A stretch of 64,000 bases of DNA, taken from NCBI RefSeq assembly GCF_041435355.1, contig NZ_CP108442.1, forward strand, positions 6,198,501 through 6,262,500, written 5' to 3'. Position 1 is the stretch's first letter, and each line of letters starts with the position of its first letter. The position numbers were made by a program, and so were the translations under genes. Of this stretch, positions 1-7,653 are shown piece after piece. The notes beneath the pieces are model-generated. The model was not told where the DNA came from. It worked only from the letters and a program-made list of their open reading frames with translations, and searched no databases. The stretch is from Streptomyces sp. NBC_01276. GTDB taxonomy: Bacteria > Actinomycetota > Actinomycetes > Streptomycetales > Streptomycetaceae.

Positions 1-2
1 GG

Positions 3-1364
3 ATCGGCGACATCTACTCCTTCGTCATCGCCGGCCTGCTCGTCTCCATGGGCTCCCTCGGCGACCGCATGGGCCGCAAGAAGCTGCTGCTCGTCGGCGC
101 CACGGCCTTCGGGGCCGTCTCCGTGCTCAACGCGTACGCGAGCAGCCCCGAGATGATGATCGTGGCCCGCGCCCTGCTCGGCGTGGCCGGCGCGACCCTG
201 ATGCCGTCCACCCTCGCGCTGATCCGGAACATCTTCCAGGACCCCCGCGAGCGCAGCCTCGCCATCGGCATCTGGGGCGCCACCGCCTCGGCCGGCGCGG
301 CCGTCGGACCGGTCGTCGGCGGAGCCCTGCTCCAGCACTTCTGGTGGGGCTCGGTGTTCCTCATCAACCTCCCCGTGATGATCGCCCTGGTCCTCGTCGG
401 CATCAAGCTGCTGCCCGAGTCCAGGAACCCGGTCGCCGGCCCCTGGGACCTGGTCAGCGTCGCCCTCTCCCTCATCGGCGTCATCGGCGTGGTCTACGCC
501 GTCAAGGACGTCGCCACCCACGGCCTCACCTGGGGCGTCTGGGCCGCCGCCGTCATCGGCGGGGCCTGCCTGTACGCCTTCGTGCGGCGCCAGTTCAGCC
601 TGCCGTCGCCGCTGCTCGACATGCGGCTCTTCCGGCACCGCGGCTTCTCCGGCGCGGTCCTCGCCGACCTGCTCACCGTGTTCGGGCTCTCCGGACTGGT
701 CTTCTTCCTCTCCCAGTTCCTCCAGCTCGTGCAGGGCCGCGACCCCCTGGAGGCCGGACTGGCCGAACTGCCCGCCGCCATCGGCGCGGTGGCCACGGGC
801 CTGGTCGCGGGCCGCTACGCCCGCCGGTACTCGGTACGCGTCATCGTCACCGGCGGCCTCGCCGCGATCGGCCTGGCCCTGGGCGCCCTCACGGTGATCC
901 ACAAGGAGACCGGCTACCCGCTGCTCGGCGTGGCCCTGCTCGTCGTCGGCCTCGGCGCGGGGTTCTCCTTCACCGTCACCGCCGACGTGATCCTCTCCAG
1001 CGTCCCCAAGGAGCAGGCCGGTTCGGCCTCGGCCGTCTCCGAGACCGCGTACGAACTCGGCGCCGCCCTCGGCATCGCCCTGCTCGGCTCCGTGGTGACC
1101 GGCGTCTACCAGTCCTTCACCGCCCCCGCCTCCGTGCCCGCCCCGCTGGCCGGCGCGGCGCACGAATCCCTCGGCGGGGCCGTGGAGGCCGCCAAGGCCC
1201 TCGACCCGCAGACGGGCGCGCAGATGGTCGGCGCCGCCCAGGACGCCTTCGTGGACGGGCTGCGGCTCGCCTCCGGCGTCGGCGCGGCCGTCCTGCTGGC
1301 CACCGCCGCGGCAGCCTGGTTCCTGCTCAAGGGCCAGGAACTGCAGGACGGCGTCGAGCACTGA
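3..1364 (+). CDS. MFS transporter, DHA2 (EmrB/QacA-like) family, 5' truncated
   Basis: The frame is open from the window edge, so the true start lies upstream. The visible 453 residues are strongly hydrophobic with many membrane spans. A classic MFS motif A (GSLGDRMGRKK) lies at visible residues 17-27, in the loop between helices 2 and 3. The motif GAAVGPVVGG follows near residue 100, as in the antiporter motif C of 14-helix drug exporters. The family exports drugs or metabolites by proton antiport across the plasma membrane. The substrate cannot be inferred. The next gene on the same strand appears to have its own promoter. Confidence 0.85.
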   Translation: MGDIYSFVIAGLLVSMGSLGDRMGRKKLLLVGATAFGAVSVLNAYASSPEMMIVARALLGVAGATLMPSTLALIRNIFQDPRERSLAIGIWGATASAGAAVGPVVGGALLQHFWWGSVFLINLPVMIALVLVGIKLLPESRNPVAGPWDLVSVALSLIGVIGVVYAVKDVATHGLTWGVWAAAVIGGACLYAFVRRQFSLPSPLLDMRLFRHRGFSGAVLADLLTVFGLSGLVFFLSQFLQLVQGRDPLEAGLAELPAAIGAVATGLVAGRYARRYSVRVIVTGGLAAIGLALGALTVIHKETGYPLLGVALLVVGLGAGFSFTVTADVILSSVPKEQAGSASAVSETAYELGAALGIALLGSVVTGVYQSFTAPASVPAPLAGAAHESLGGAVEAAKALDPQTGAQMVGAAQDAFVDGLRLASGVGAAVLLATAAAAWFLLKGQELQDGVEH

Positions 1365-1396
1365 CGTACCGCCAGGGGAGCGATTTCCGGCCGTGG

Positions 1397-1426
1397 TTGA
1401 CATGACATCGACGGCCGGGACACCAT
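1397..1426 (+). promoter_or_regulatory. Putative promoter for the gene at 1434
   Basis: A perfect TTGACA (1397-1402) is followed after 18 bases by CACCAT (1421-1426), a weak -10. Transcription would begin at about 1433-1434, so the mRNA would be leaderless at the ATG at 1434, which has no clear ribosome-binding site. This is inference from spacing only. Confidence 0.45.
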
Positions 1427-1433
1427 CCCGGCG

Positions 1434-2909
1434 ATGGAGATCACCGATCTGACCCCGGCCGAACGCCGTGTGTGGGAAGCCTTCCCGCGCGGCGACGGCG
1501 TCGACTTCAGGGAACACCCCGAGGACAGCTCCGTGGACGGGGCCGGATGGGGCCCGGAGCGCACCGTCCGGGCCGAGGTGCTGCGGGCCCTGCTGCTGGG
1601 CGCCGGCCCCGCCGAGGAGGGCCGGGTCGCCGGACTGAAGATCAAGGGCGCGCGGATCGTCGGCAAGCTCGACCTCCGGTACGCGGTCGTCGACCACGCC
1701 ATCCGGCTGCGCGACTGCTGGTTCGAACGCAAACCCCTGCTGTACGGGGCCCAGCTGAAGGCGCTGGTCCTCGGTTACTCCACCCTCCCGGGCCTCACCG
1801 CCGCCACGGTCCGCGTCGACGTGGTCCTGCGGCTCTCCTGCTGCCGGATCAGCGGCCCCGTACGCCTCCAGGGCGCCAAGCTGGCCGGCGGCCTCTTCCT
1901 CCAGGGAGCGGTGATCGGGCCGACGGCGGGCGACGAGGCGGACGAACCCCCGCTCCAGCTCAACCACGTCGAGGTCGGCACCGACATCATCGCGAACGAC
2001 CTGACCGTCCACGGCCAGCTGCGCCTCAACGGCGCCACCGTCGGGGGCCAGGTCAGCCTGGACCGGGCCCGCCTGCTCGCCCCCGGCGGGATCGCGCTGC
2101 ACGCCGAGACGCTGACCGTCGGGACGGACCTGCGGGCCCAGCGGATGGAGGCCCACGGGATGGTCAACCTCACCGGCTCCCGTATACCGGGCCAGCTCAA
2201 CTTCGCGTACGTCACCTTCGTCAACCCCGACGGCGTCGCCCTGCGCGCCTCCAGCTGCGCCGTCGGCGAGATGTGGCTGCGCAACTGCCCGCCCGTCGAG
2301 GGCCTGGTCAACCTGCGCCGCTCCCACTTCGACATGCTGCACGTGCCGAGCGCCACCTGGCCGGAGAAGATCCGCATCGACGGCCTCAGCTACCGCACCC
2401 TCGCCCCCCACCTGCCCGCCGAGGAGCGGCTGCCCGCGCTGGAGCGGGAGGAGTCGGGCTACCTCCCGTACGCCTACGAACAGCTCGCCGCGGCCTACCG
2501 CACGGCGGGGGACGAGGCGGCCGCCCGGACCGTCCAGCTCGCCAAGCTGCGGCGCCACCGCCGCACCCTGCCCCCGCACGGGCGGCTGTGGGGACAGCTC
2601 CAGGACGTCACCGTCGGCTACGGCTTCCGGCCGCTGCGCGCGGCGGGCTGGCTGCTGGCGCTGCTGCTCGTGGGCTCGGTCGCCTACGCCCTGCACGCGC
2701 CCCGGCCGCTGAAGGCGGGGGAGGCGCCGGACTTCAACGCCGTGTTCTACACGATCGACCTGATGCTGCCGATCATCGGCTTCGGCCAGGAGTCCGCCTA
2801 CGCGCCGGCCGGCTGGTACCAGTGGCTGTCGTACCTGCTGATCGTGACCGGCTGGGTCCTCGCCACCACCACGGCGGCGGGCGTCAGCCGGTCACTCCAG
2901 CGGCAGTAG
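1434..2909 (+). CDS. Membrane-anchored protein of unknown function (often annotated membrane-associated oxidoreductase in Streptomyces)
   Basis: 491 residues. The N-terminal two thirds contains repeated short beta-type segments of the form LRLxxxxxxGxVxLxGAxLxGxLxL, suggesting a repetitive beta-solenoid-like fold similar to pentapeptide or bactofilin-type repeats. Near the C-terminus are two hydrophobic helices (around residues 403-420 and 460-480) separated by a loop containing NAVFYTIDLMLPIIGFGQE, which resembles an ion-channel pore segment. I see no nucleotide-binding motif, so the oxidoreductase label often attached to such proteins is not supported by sequence. It converges with the acyltransferase gene, the stops lying five bases apart. 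Confidence 0.7.
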   Translation: MEITDLTPAERRVWEAFPRGDGVDFREHPEDSSVDGAGWGPERTVRAEVLRALLLGAGPAEEGRVAGLKIKGARIVGKLDLRYAVVDHAIRLRDCWFERKPLLYGAQLKALVLGYSTLPGLTAATVRVDVVLRLSCCRISGPVRLQGAKLAGGLFLQGAVIGPTAGDEADEPPLQLNHVEVGTDIIANDLTVHGQLRLNGATVGGQVSLDRARLLAPGGIALHAETLTVGTDLRAQRMEAHGMVNLTGSRIPGQLNFAYVTFVNPDGVALRASSCAVGEMWLRNCPPVEGLVNLRRSHFDMLHVPSATWPEKIRIDGLSYRTLAPHLPAEERLPALEREESGYLPYAYEQLAAAYRTAGDEAAARTVQLAKLRRHRRTLPPHGRLWGQLQDVTVGYGFRPLRAAGWLLALLLVGSVAYALHAPRPLKAGEAPDFNAVFYTIDLMLPIIGFGQESAYAPAGWYQWLSYLLIVTGWVLATTTAAGVSRSLQRQ

Positions 2910-2914
2910 GGGCG

Positions 2915-3700
2915 CTACGCGGCCTTCGCCTTGGTGGCGTACATGTCCACGTACTCCTGACCCGACAGGCGCATGACCTCCGCCATCACCGAGTCGGTGA
3001 CGGCGCGCAGGACGTAGCGGTCGCGGTCCATGCCCTCGTAGCGGGAGAACTCCATCGGCTCGCCGAAGCGGACGGTGACCCGGCCCGGTCGCGGCATGCC
3101 CGCGCCGCCCGGCTGGAGCTTGTCGGTGCCGATCACCGCGAAGGGGACCACGGGGGCGCCCGTCATCAGGGTGAGGCGGGCGATGCCGGTGCGGCCCCGG
3201 TACAGGCGGCCGTCGGGGGAGCGGGTGCCCTCGGGGTAGATGCCGAAGATCTTGCCCTCCTCCAGGATCCTGCGACCCGTCATCAGCGCGGCGACTCCGC
3301 CGTTCGCGCCGTCGCGGTCCACGGGGATCATGCCGGCGCCGGTGAAGAACCAGGCCATCAGGCGTCCCTTGAGGCCCTTGCCCTTCACGTACTCGTCCTT
3401 GCCGATGAAGTGGACCGTGCGGTCGCACACCAGCGGCAGGATCATCGAGTCGATGAAGGTGAGGTGATTGCCCGCCAGGATCACCGGGCCGGTGCCCGGA
3501 ATGTTCTCGATGCCCTCCACCCTGGTGCGGATGATCAGGCGAATGACCGGTCCGACAGTGGCTTTGATGAGCGCGGTACGGAACAACGTGAGCCCTCCGG
3601 CATCGAAAAGCGGCTTTCGCACCACACGGCGGTAGTGCAGGTGAGGACGATACTCGCGGCTCACGGCTGATCGCACATCGGGTTCACGTGGTAGATACAT
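2915..3700 (-). CDS. 1-acyl-sn-glycerol-3-phosphate acyltransferase (PlsC-type)
   Basis: 261 residues from this ATG. It carries the HX4D acyltransferase motif (NHLTFIDS, near residue 80) and the acceptor-binding motif YPEGTRS (near residue 157), both diagnostic of the PlsC/LPLAT family that acylates lysophosphatidic acid at the cytoplasmic membrane. The start is uncertain. The ATG at 3700 lacks a clear ribosome-binding site, and GTG codons 8 to 30 codons downstream would still give a full-length family member of about 230-250 residues. It is divergent from the glycerophosphodiester phosphodiesterase gene, so both neighbours act on glycerolipids. Confidence 0.85.
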   Translation of the reverse strand: MYLPREPDVRSAVSREYRPHLHYRRVVRKPLFDAGGLTLFRTALIKATVGPVIRLIIRTRVEGIENIPGTGPVILAGNHLTFIDSMILPLVCDRTVHFIGKDEYVKGKGLKGRLMAWFFTGAGMIPVDRDGANGGVAALMTGRRILEEGKIFGIYPEGTRSPDGRLYRGRTGIARLTLMTGAPVVPFAVIGTDKLQPGGAGMPRPGRVTVRFGEPMEFSRYEGMDRDRYVLRAVTDSVMAEVMRLSGQEYVDMYATKAKAA

Positions 3701-3843
3701 CGTGTTGACGCACGTTTCCGTCGTGTTCCCGCCACGCCCACCCTCCCGCCATCCCTCCTTGCCTACGATCGGCAGGCCGATTTCGGGCCGCGCGACCCGG
3801 AGATCCCGGGGCCCGGGCCCGTTTCACGATGAGGAGAGCACTC

Positions 3844-5007
3844 ATGACGCAGGGTGGGGCAGCACGGCGCACGGTCCTGGGAGCGGCGGTCCTGGCGGCC
3901 GGAACCGGAATCACCGGACTGGCGGCGGGCAGCGCCGCCGCCGCCACCGACGGCGGACACGACGAGGGCGGCTACCGTGACCTCCCCGTCCCGACGGTCA
4001 TCGGCCACCGGGGCTCCAGCGGATACCGGCCCGAGCACACCCTCGGCTCCTACCAGCTCGCCCTCGACCTGGGGGCCGACGTCATAGAACAGGACCTCGT
4101 CCCCACCAAGGACGGCCACCTGGTGTGCCGTCACGAGAACGAGATCGGCGGCACCACCGACGTCGGCGACCATCCCGAGTTCGCCGCCCGGCGCACCACC
4201 AAGAACGTCGACGGGGTCTCCGTCACCGGCTGGTTCACCGAGGACTTCACCCTCGCCGAGCTGAAGACCCTGCGCGCCAAGGAGCGCATCCCCGCCGTCC
4301 GCCAGCGCAACACCCTCTACGACGGCCGCTGGGCCGTCCCCACCTTCGAAGAGGTGCTGCGCTGGGCCAACCGCGAGAGCCGCCAGCGCGACAAGCGGGT
4401 ATGGCTCCACGTCGAGACCAAGCACCCCACCTACTTCCGGGGTCTGGGCCTCGGCCTGGAGGAGCCCCTCGCGAAGCTGCTGCGCCGCTACGGACGCGAC
4501 GGCCGGGACGCCGCCGTCTTCCTCCAGTCCTTCGAGCCCTCCAGCCTCCAGCGGCTCTCCCGCCTGGTGTCCGCGCCGCGCGTGGCGCTGCTCGGCGCGG
4601 CGAACACCCGGCCCTGGGACTTCGAGGTGGCCAAGGACCCCCGTACCGTCGCGGACCTGGTCAAGCCCGAGGGACTGCGGTGGATCGCCGGCTTCGCCCA
4701 GGGCATCGGCCCGGCCCTGGACCTGATCGTGCCGCGCACCGCCGACGGCCGGCTCGGCGAGCCGACCACCCTGGTCAAGGACGCGCACGCGCGGGGCCTG
4801 GTGCTGCACCCGTACACCGCGCGCAACGAGAACAGCTTCCTGCCCGCCGAGTTCCGCAAGGGCACCGATCCGGCCGCCTACGGGGACGCCTTCGGCGCCT
4901 TCAAGCGGTACTTCGAACTGGGCGTCGACGGCATCTTCACCGACAACCCCGACACCGGTGTCCTCGCGGCGGAGGCCTTCCGCCCCGGACGCGGCGTCAA
5001 CCGCTAG
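3844..5007 (+). CDS. Secreted glycerophosphodiester phosphodiesterase (GDPD), Tat signal
   Basis: 387 residues. I chose the ATG at 3844 because GAGGAG (3830-3835) sits eight bases upstream; an in-frame ATG at 3829 is also possible. The N-terminus has a twin-arginine signal (ARRTVLGAAVLAAG) ending in an Ala-rich cleavage region, so the enzyme is exported. Catalytic GDPD residues are visible: HRGSSG with His55, the E-x-D pair Glu82/Asp84, and His92. The family hydrolyses glycerophosphodiesters to glycerol-3-phosphate and an alcohol, typically for phosphate or carbon scavenging. Length and motif order fit the GlpQ-type secreted enzymes. Confidence 0.88.
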   Translation: MTQGGAARRTVLGAAVLAAGTGITGLAAGSAAAATDGGHDEGGYRDLPVPTVIGHRGSSGYRPEHTLGSYQLALDLGADVIEQDLVPTKDGHLVCRHENEIGGTTDVGDHPEFAARRTTKNVDGVSVTGWFTEDFTLAELKTLRAKERIPAVRQRNTLYDGRWAVPTFEEVLRWANRESRQRDKRVWLHVETKHPTYFRGLGLGLEEPLAKLLRRYGRDGRDAAVFLQSFEPSSLQRLSRLVSAPRVALLGAANTRPWDFEVAKDPRTVADLVKPEGLRWIAGFAQGIGPALDLIVPRTADGRLGEPTTLVKDAHARGLVLHPYTARNENSFLPAEFRKGTDPAAYGDAFGAFKRYFELGVDGIFTDNPDTGVLAAEAFRPGRGVNR

Positions 5008-5080
5008 CGCCGCTTCCCCGTACGGGTGTGCCCTTCCCGGCGGGGAAACCGCCGGGACCCGTCCGCTCGTCCCGCCCGGC

Positions 5081-5641
5081 ATGGACCTGCTGAAGGAACC
5101 GGACCTGCCCGAGACCGGCCGGCCGGAGAGCGAACTGCTCCGGGAACTGGGCCCGCTGCTCTCCGCCGAGGCGGCCGCGGAGGCCCCGGCCGCCGGGGTG
5201 GAGGCCGCGGACCTGGAACAAGCCGTCTGGGTCAGGCTGCTGGAACGCGGCCCGTGCGCCCCCGACCCCAACGGCCGTGCCCGCTGGCTGCGGCGGGCGG
5301 TGCGCGCGGAGGCGCGGCTCGCCCGCAGGCGGGCCCGGCGCGAGGTCCCCTACGGAGCCGCGCCCACGCCCGCCGCGGCGGCCGGCGAGCCCGAGGACGC
5401 CCTGCTGCACGGCGAGGAGAACCGGGCCCTCCGATCGGCGGTCGCCCGATTGCCCGGACGTTGTCCCCAGCTCATAGGGGCACTTCTTTCGCCAAGAGAC
5501 CTCACTTACCGTGAAATCGCAGGAGAGTTGGGTATCTCACAAGGAAGTTTGGGACCGGTCCGTTCCCGTTGCCTGGGATGTCTGCGCAGAATGCTCGCTG
5601 CAGAGGTTGCGGCTCCTGGCCCGTGGGGAAAGGAGCGGTAG
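5081..5641 (+). CDS. Sigma-70-family-like protein
   Basis: 186 residues from the ATG at 5081; an in-frame upstream extension is unlikely since it overlaps the GDPD gene. Residues 45-90 (DLEQAVWVRLLE then RWLRRAVRAEARLARRR) resemble a degenerate sigma region 2. The C-terminus (ALRSAVARLPGRCPQLI then LTYREIAGELGISQGSLGPVRSRCLGCLRRML) is a clear region 4 helix-turn-helix. No anti-sigma gene is adjacent. Bases of about 5470-5590, encoding the region 4 helix, use many A/T-ending codons (TCT, CCA, AGA, ACT, TCA, CAA, AGT, TTG), unlike the rest of the gene. Confidence 0.7.
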   Translation: MDLLKEPDLPETGRPESELLRELGPLLSAEAAAEAPAAGVEAADLEQAVWVRLLERGPCAPDPNGRARWLRRAVRAEARLARRRARREVPYGAAPTPAAAAGEPEDALLHGEENRALRSAVARLPGRCPQLIGALLSPRDLTYREIAGELGISQGSLGPVRSRCLGCLRRMLAAEVAAPGPWGKER

Positions 5642-5678
5642 ACCGGAGAGCCACCAGGTGAGCGGGAGGCATGCGCAC

Positions 5679-6185
5679 ATGGGCATGAGCGTGACCATTT
5701 CGGCGGCGGCCGCCGAAGACGCCGAGCAGATCTTCAAGCTGCAGTATCTGGCGTTCCAGCGGGAGGCCGAGCTGTACGGCAACTACCTCATCCAGCCGCT
5801 CACCCAGTCCCTGGACTCCCTGAAGGCGGAGCTCGCCTCGGACACCGTCCTGGTGGCCCGGCTGGGCGACGAGGTGGTCGGCACGGTGCGCGGCAGCATC
5901 GGCGAGGACGGCACCGCGAGCATCGCCAAGCTGTGCGTGCACCCGCGCCTCCAGGGCCACGGACTGGGCGCGCGGCTGCTGCGCGCAGTGGAGGAGGCCC
6001 TCGCGGGCCACGGCGCCGCGACCCGCTTCCGCCTCCACACGGGCGTCAAGAGCGAGTCGAACCTGCGCCTCTACCGCAAGGCCGGTTACGCGCAGGTCGG
6101 CAACCGCACCGCCTCCGACGGCGTGCACCTGGTGATCCTGGAGAAGGAGGCCGCGGAGGCCACCGACTTCGCCGTCAGCGCGTAG
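5679..6185 (+). CDS. GNAT-family N-acetyltransferase
   Basis: 168 residues from the ATG at 5679, chosen for the GGGAGG ribosome-binding site at 5664-5669. The acetyl-CoA pyrophosphate loop is seen as RLQGHGLGARLL after the beta-4 strand IAKLCVHP, and the protein ends with the typical LYRKAGYAQVG motif. GNAT enzymes transfer acetyl from acetyl-CoA to an amine. The substrate is unknown. It lies 37 bases after the sigma-like gene and may be cotranscribed with it. Confidence 0.82.
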   Translation: MGMSVTISAAAAEDAEQIFKLQYLAFQREAELYGNYLIQPLTQSLDSLKAELASDTVLVARLGDEVVGTVRGSIGEDGTASIAKLCVHPRLQGHGLGARLLRAVEEALAGHGAATRFRLHTGVKSESNLRLYRKAGYAQVGNRTASDGVHLVILEKEAAEATDFAVSA

Positions 6186-6190
6186 GTTCC

Positions 6191-6219
6191 GGCCGGGCCG
6201 TCCCACGGGGCGCCCGGCC
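6191..6219. terminator. Hairpin between convergent genes
   Basis: GGCCGGGC (6191-6198) pairs perfectly with GCCCGGCC (6212-6219) across a 13-base loop. It lies just after the GNAT stop and before the end of the converging membrane-protein gene. There is no U-tract, as is common in Streptomyces terminators. Confidence 0.5.
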
Positions 6220-6258
6220 GCCACCGGCCGGACGGACGGGACGGGCGGGCCGAGGGCG

Positions 6259-6693
6259 TCAGCGCTTCGAGCGGAGCCAGATCATCCCGGTCACCGGCAG
6301 GATCACGGGGATGAACAGGTAGCCCATCCCGAACTCCGACCACACGGTGGCGTCGGGGAAGGACTCGGGCCGCACCAGGGTCCAGGTGCCGACGGCCAGC
6401 ACGCCCGCCAGTTCGGCCGCGCAGCAGACCAGCGCCGCCTTGCGGGCCTTCTCCCCGCCGCGCACCAGCGAGTACGTGATGAAGGCGTACGCCAGGGCCG
6501 CGGCACCGGACAGCGCGTACGCCAGCGGGGCCCGGTCGAACTCGGTGGAGATCTGGTAGGCCGAGCGCGAGACCGCGCCGACCACCATCACCCCGTAGAG
6601 CCACACCAGCAGCAGTCCCGGACCGGAGACCAGCCGCTTGCGCCCGGGGGTCCCGGAGGCCTCCGCCGTCGCGGTCTTCGTGTCGTCAGGCAC
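6259..6693 (-). CDS. Small integral membrane protein of unknown function
   Basis: 144 residues with four predicted membrane helices, at roughly 25-45, 58-78, 88-106 and 118-138. The short polar N-terminus is rich in Thr, Ala and Glu. No catalytic motif was recognised. Its start overlaps the end of the upstream membrane-protein gene by eight bases, so the two are probably translationally coupled and may form a membrane complex. That last point is inference. Confidence 0.7.
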   Translation of the reverse strand: MPDDTKTATAEASGTPGRKRLVSGPGLLLVWLYGVMVVGAVSRSAYQISTEFDRAPLAYALSGAAALAYAFITYSLVRGGEKARKAALVCCAAELAGVLAVGTWTLVRPESFPDATVWSEFGMGYLFIPVILPVTGMIWLRSKR

Positions 6694-7054
6694 CGGCGGT
6701 TCCCCAGATGTCGTAGAGCCGTACTTCGAGGACGGCGAGGACGACCGCGCCCGCGGCCACCGTCACCGAACCCCATTTGGTCCGTTCGCTCAGCGAGAGC
6801 ATCCCGGCGGCCGGGACCGCCGCGAAGGCGCCCACCAGATAGGCGACGAAGAGCACCGTGCCCTGTGCGGGCCTCTCGCCCCGGGCCAGCTGCACCAGGC
6901 CGACCACCAGCTGGGCCAGGACCAGGAGGGTCACCACGGCCATGCCGATGAAATGCCAGTCCTTGGTCGGCTGGTCCCGCCACACGGCGTGACCGCACCA
7001 GGCGGCGAGGGCGAGGGCGGCCACGCCGATGGCGGCCGTCAGGGCGTCGAGCAT
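6686..7054 (-). CDS. Small integral membrane protein of unknown function
   Basis: 122 residues with four hydrophobic segments and a charged loop (WRDQPTKDWHF) after the first helix. It is the first gene of a two-gene membrane-protein operon with the gene ending at 6259, overlapping it by eight bases. No known family motif was recognised. Size and topology resemble its partner, so the pair could descend from a duplication, although I see no strong sequence similarity. Confidence 0.68.
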   Translation of the reverse strand: MLDALTAAIGVAALALAAWCGHAVWRDQPTKDWHFIGMAVVTLLVLAQLVVGLVQLARGERPAQGTVLFVAYLVGAFAAVPAAGMLSLSERTKWGSVTVAAGAVVLAVLEVRLYDIWGTAGA

Positions 7055-7395
7055 GCAGCGAGGGTATTACGGGCCGCAGGACCCGGTGCGCCCGCCCCTC
7101 GCCGGTACGGGCCGGGGCGCCGGCGGCCGGGACGCGGACCGTGGTCTTGACCACAGCGCACCCCGCCGGCGGACCCGGCGCGGACGCGGTCGCCGGGGAC
7201 CTCCGGGCCGTGTCCGCACTGGTCGGGGCCGCCGGAGCGCCGCTCTTGACGGAGGGCCGGGCACGACCGATGTCGTCCGTAATGCGGCCGGAATCCGTCC
7301 GGTATGCGGACACTGTGGATCGATGAGTCGCCATGTCTGCTTTACTGGGGCCCATGACCACGACGAGCAGCCGCACCCTTGCGACCGAGGCGACG

Positions 7396-7440
7396 ATGAC
7401 GCCCGGTGCTCGTTGTATGTGTCGAATGCGCGCCTTCTGA
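7396..7440 (+). CDS. Cys/Met-rich leader peptide upstream of metNIQ
   Basis: A 14-residue ORF, MTPGARCMCRMRAF, with GAGG at 7386-7389 six bases before its ATG. An in-frame ATG at 7354 would extend it to 28 residues. Codons 7-11 read Cys-Met-Cys-Arg-Met, the amino acids tied to the sulfur pathway of the downstream methionine transporter. Two hairpins follow before metN. This fits a ribosome-mediated attenuator or a translated regulatory uORF, as known for Cys-rich leader peptides before sulfur genes in Actinobacteria. Function is inferred from composition and position only. Confidence 0.5.
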   Translation: MTPGARCMCRMRAF

Positions 7441-7456
7441 GGGCCCCCTTCCTGCA

Positions 7457-7478
7457 GTCTCGCGCCCCGAAGCGAGAC
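7457..7478 (+). promoter_or_regulatory. Hairpin after the leader ORF, possible attenuator element
   Basis: GTCTCGC (7457-7463) pairs perfectly with GCGAGAC (7472-7478) over an eight-base loop, 17 bases beyond the leader stop codon. A second hairpin, CCGTCA-N5-TGACGG, lies at 7501-7517. Their place between a Met/Cys ORF and metN suggests an attenuator, but no clear anti-structure was traced. Confidence 0.35.
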
Positions 7479-7653
7479 CGGCCGAGCCGTTCCGCAGCAG
7501 CCGTCACCACCTGACGGGCCGTACGGACCGCTCCTGCCCCGCGCACGCGTCGACGCCATCCCCTTTCCGACGGTTCGACCCGTATCGCGTCCCCAGATGT
7601 TTGCCCCGTGCACGGCACCCGCACGCCGTGCACTCGACAGCGACGGAATTCCT

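Larger units (their letters stand above)
7055..7653 (+). other. Long leader region upstream of metN
   Basis: A 599-base gap with no full-size gene. It holds a short inverted repeat GTCCG-N5-CGGAC (7297-7311), a short Cys/Met-rich ORF (7396-7440), then two hairpins (7457-7478 and 7501-7517) before the metN start at 7654. I found no match to the cores of SAM-I or SAM-IV riboswitches as I know them. Confidence 0.5.
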
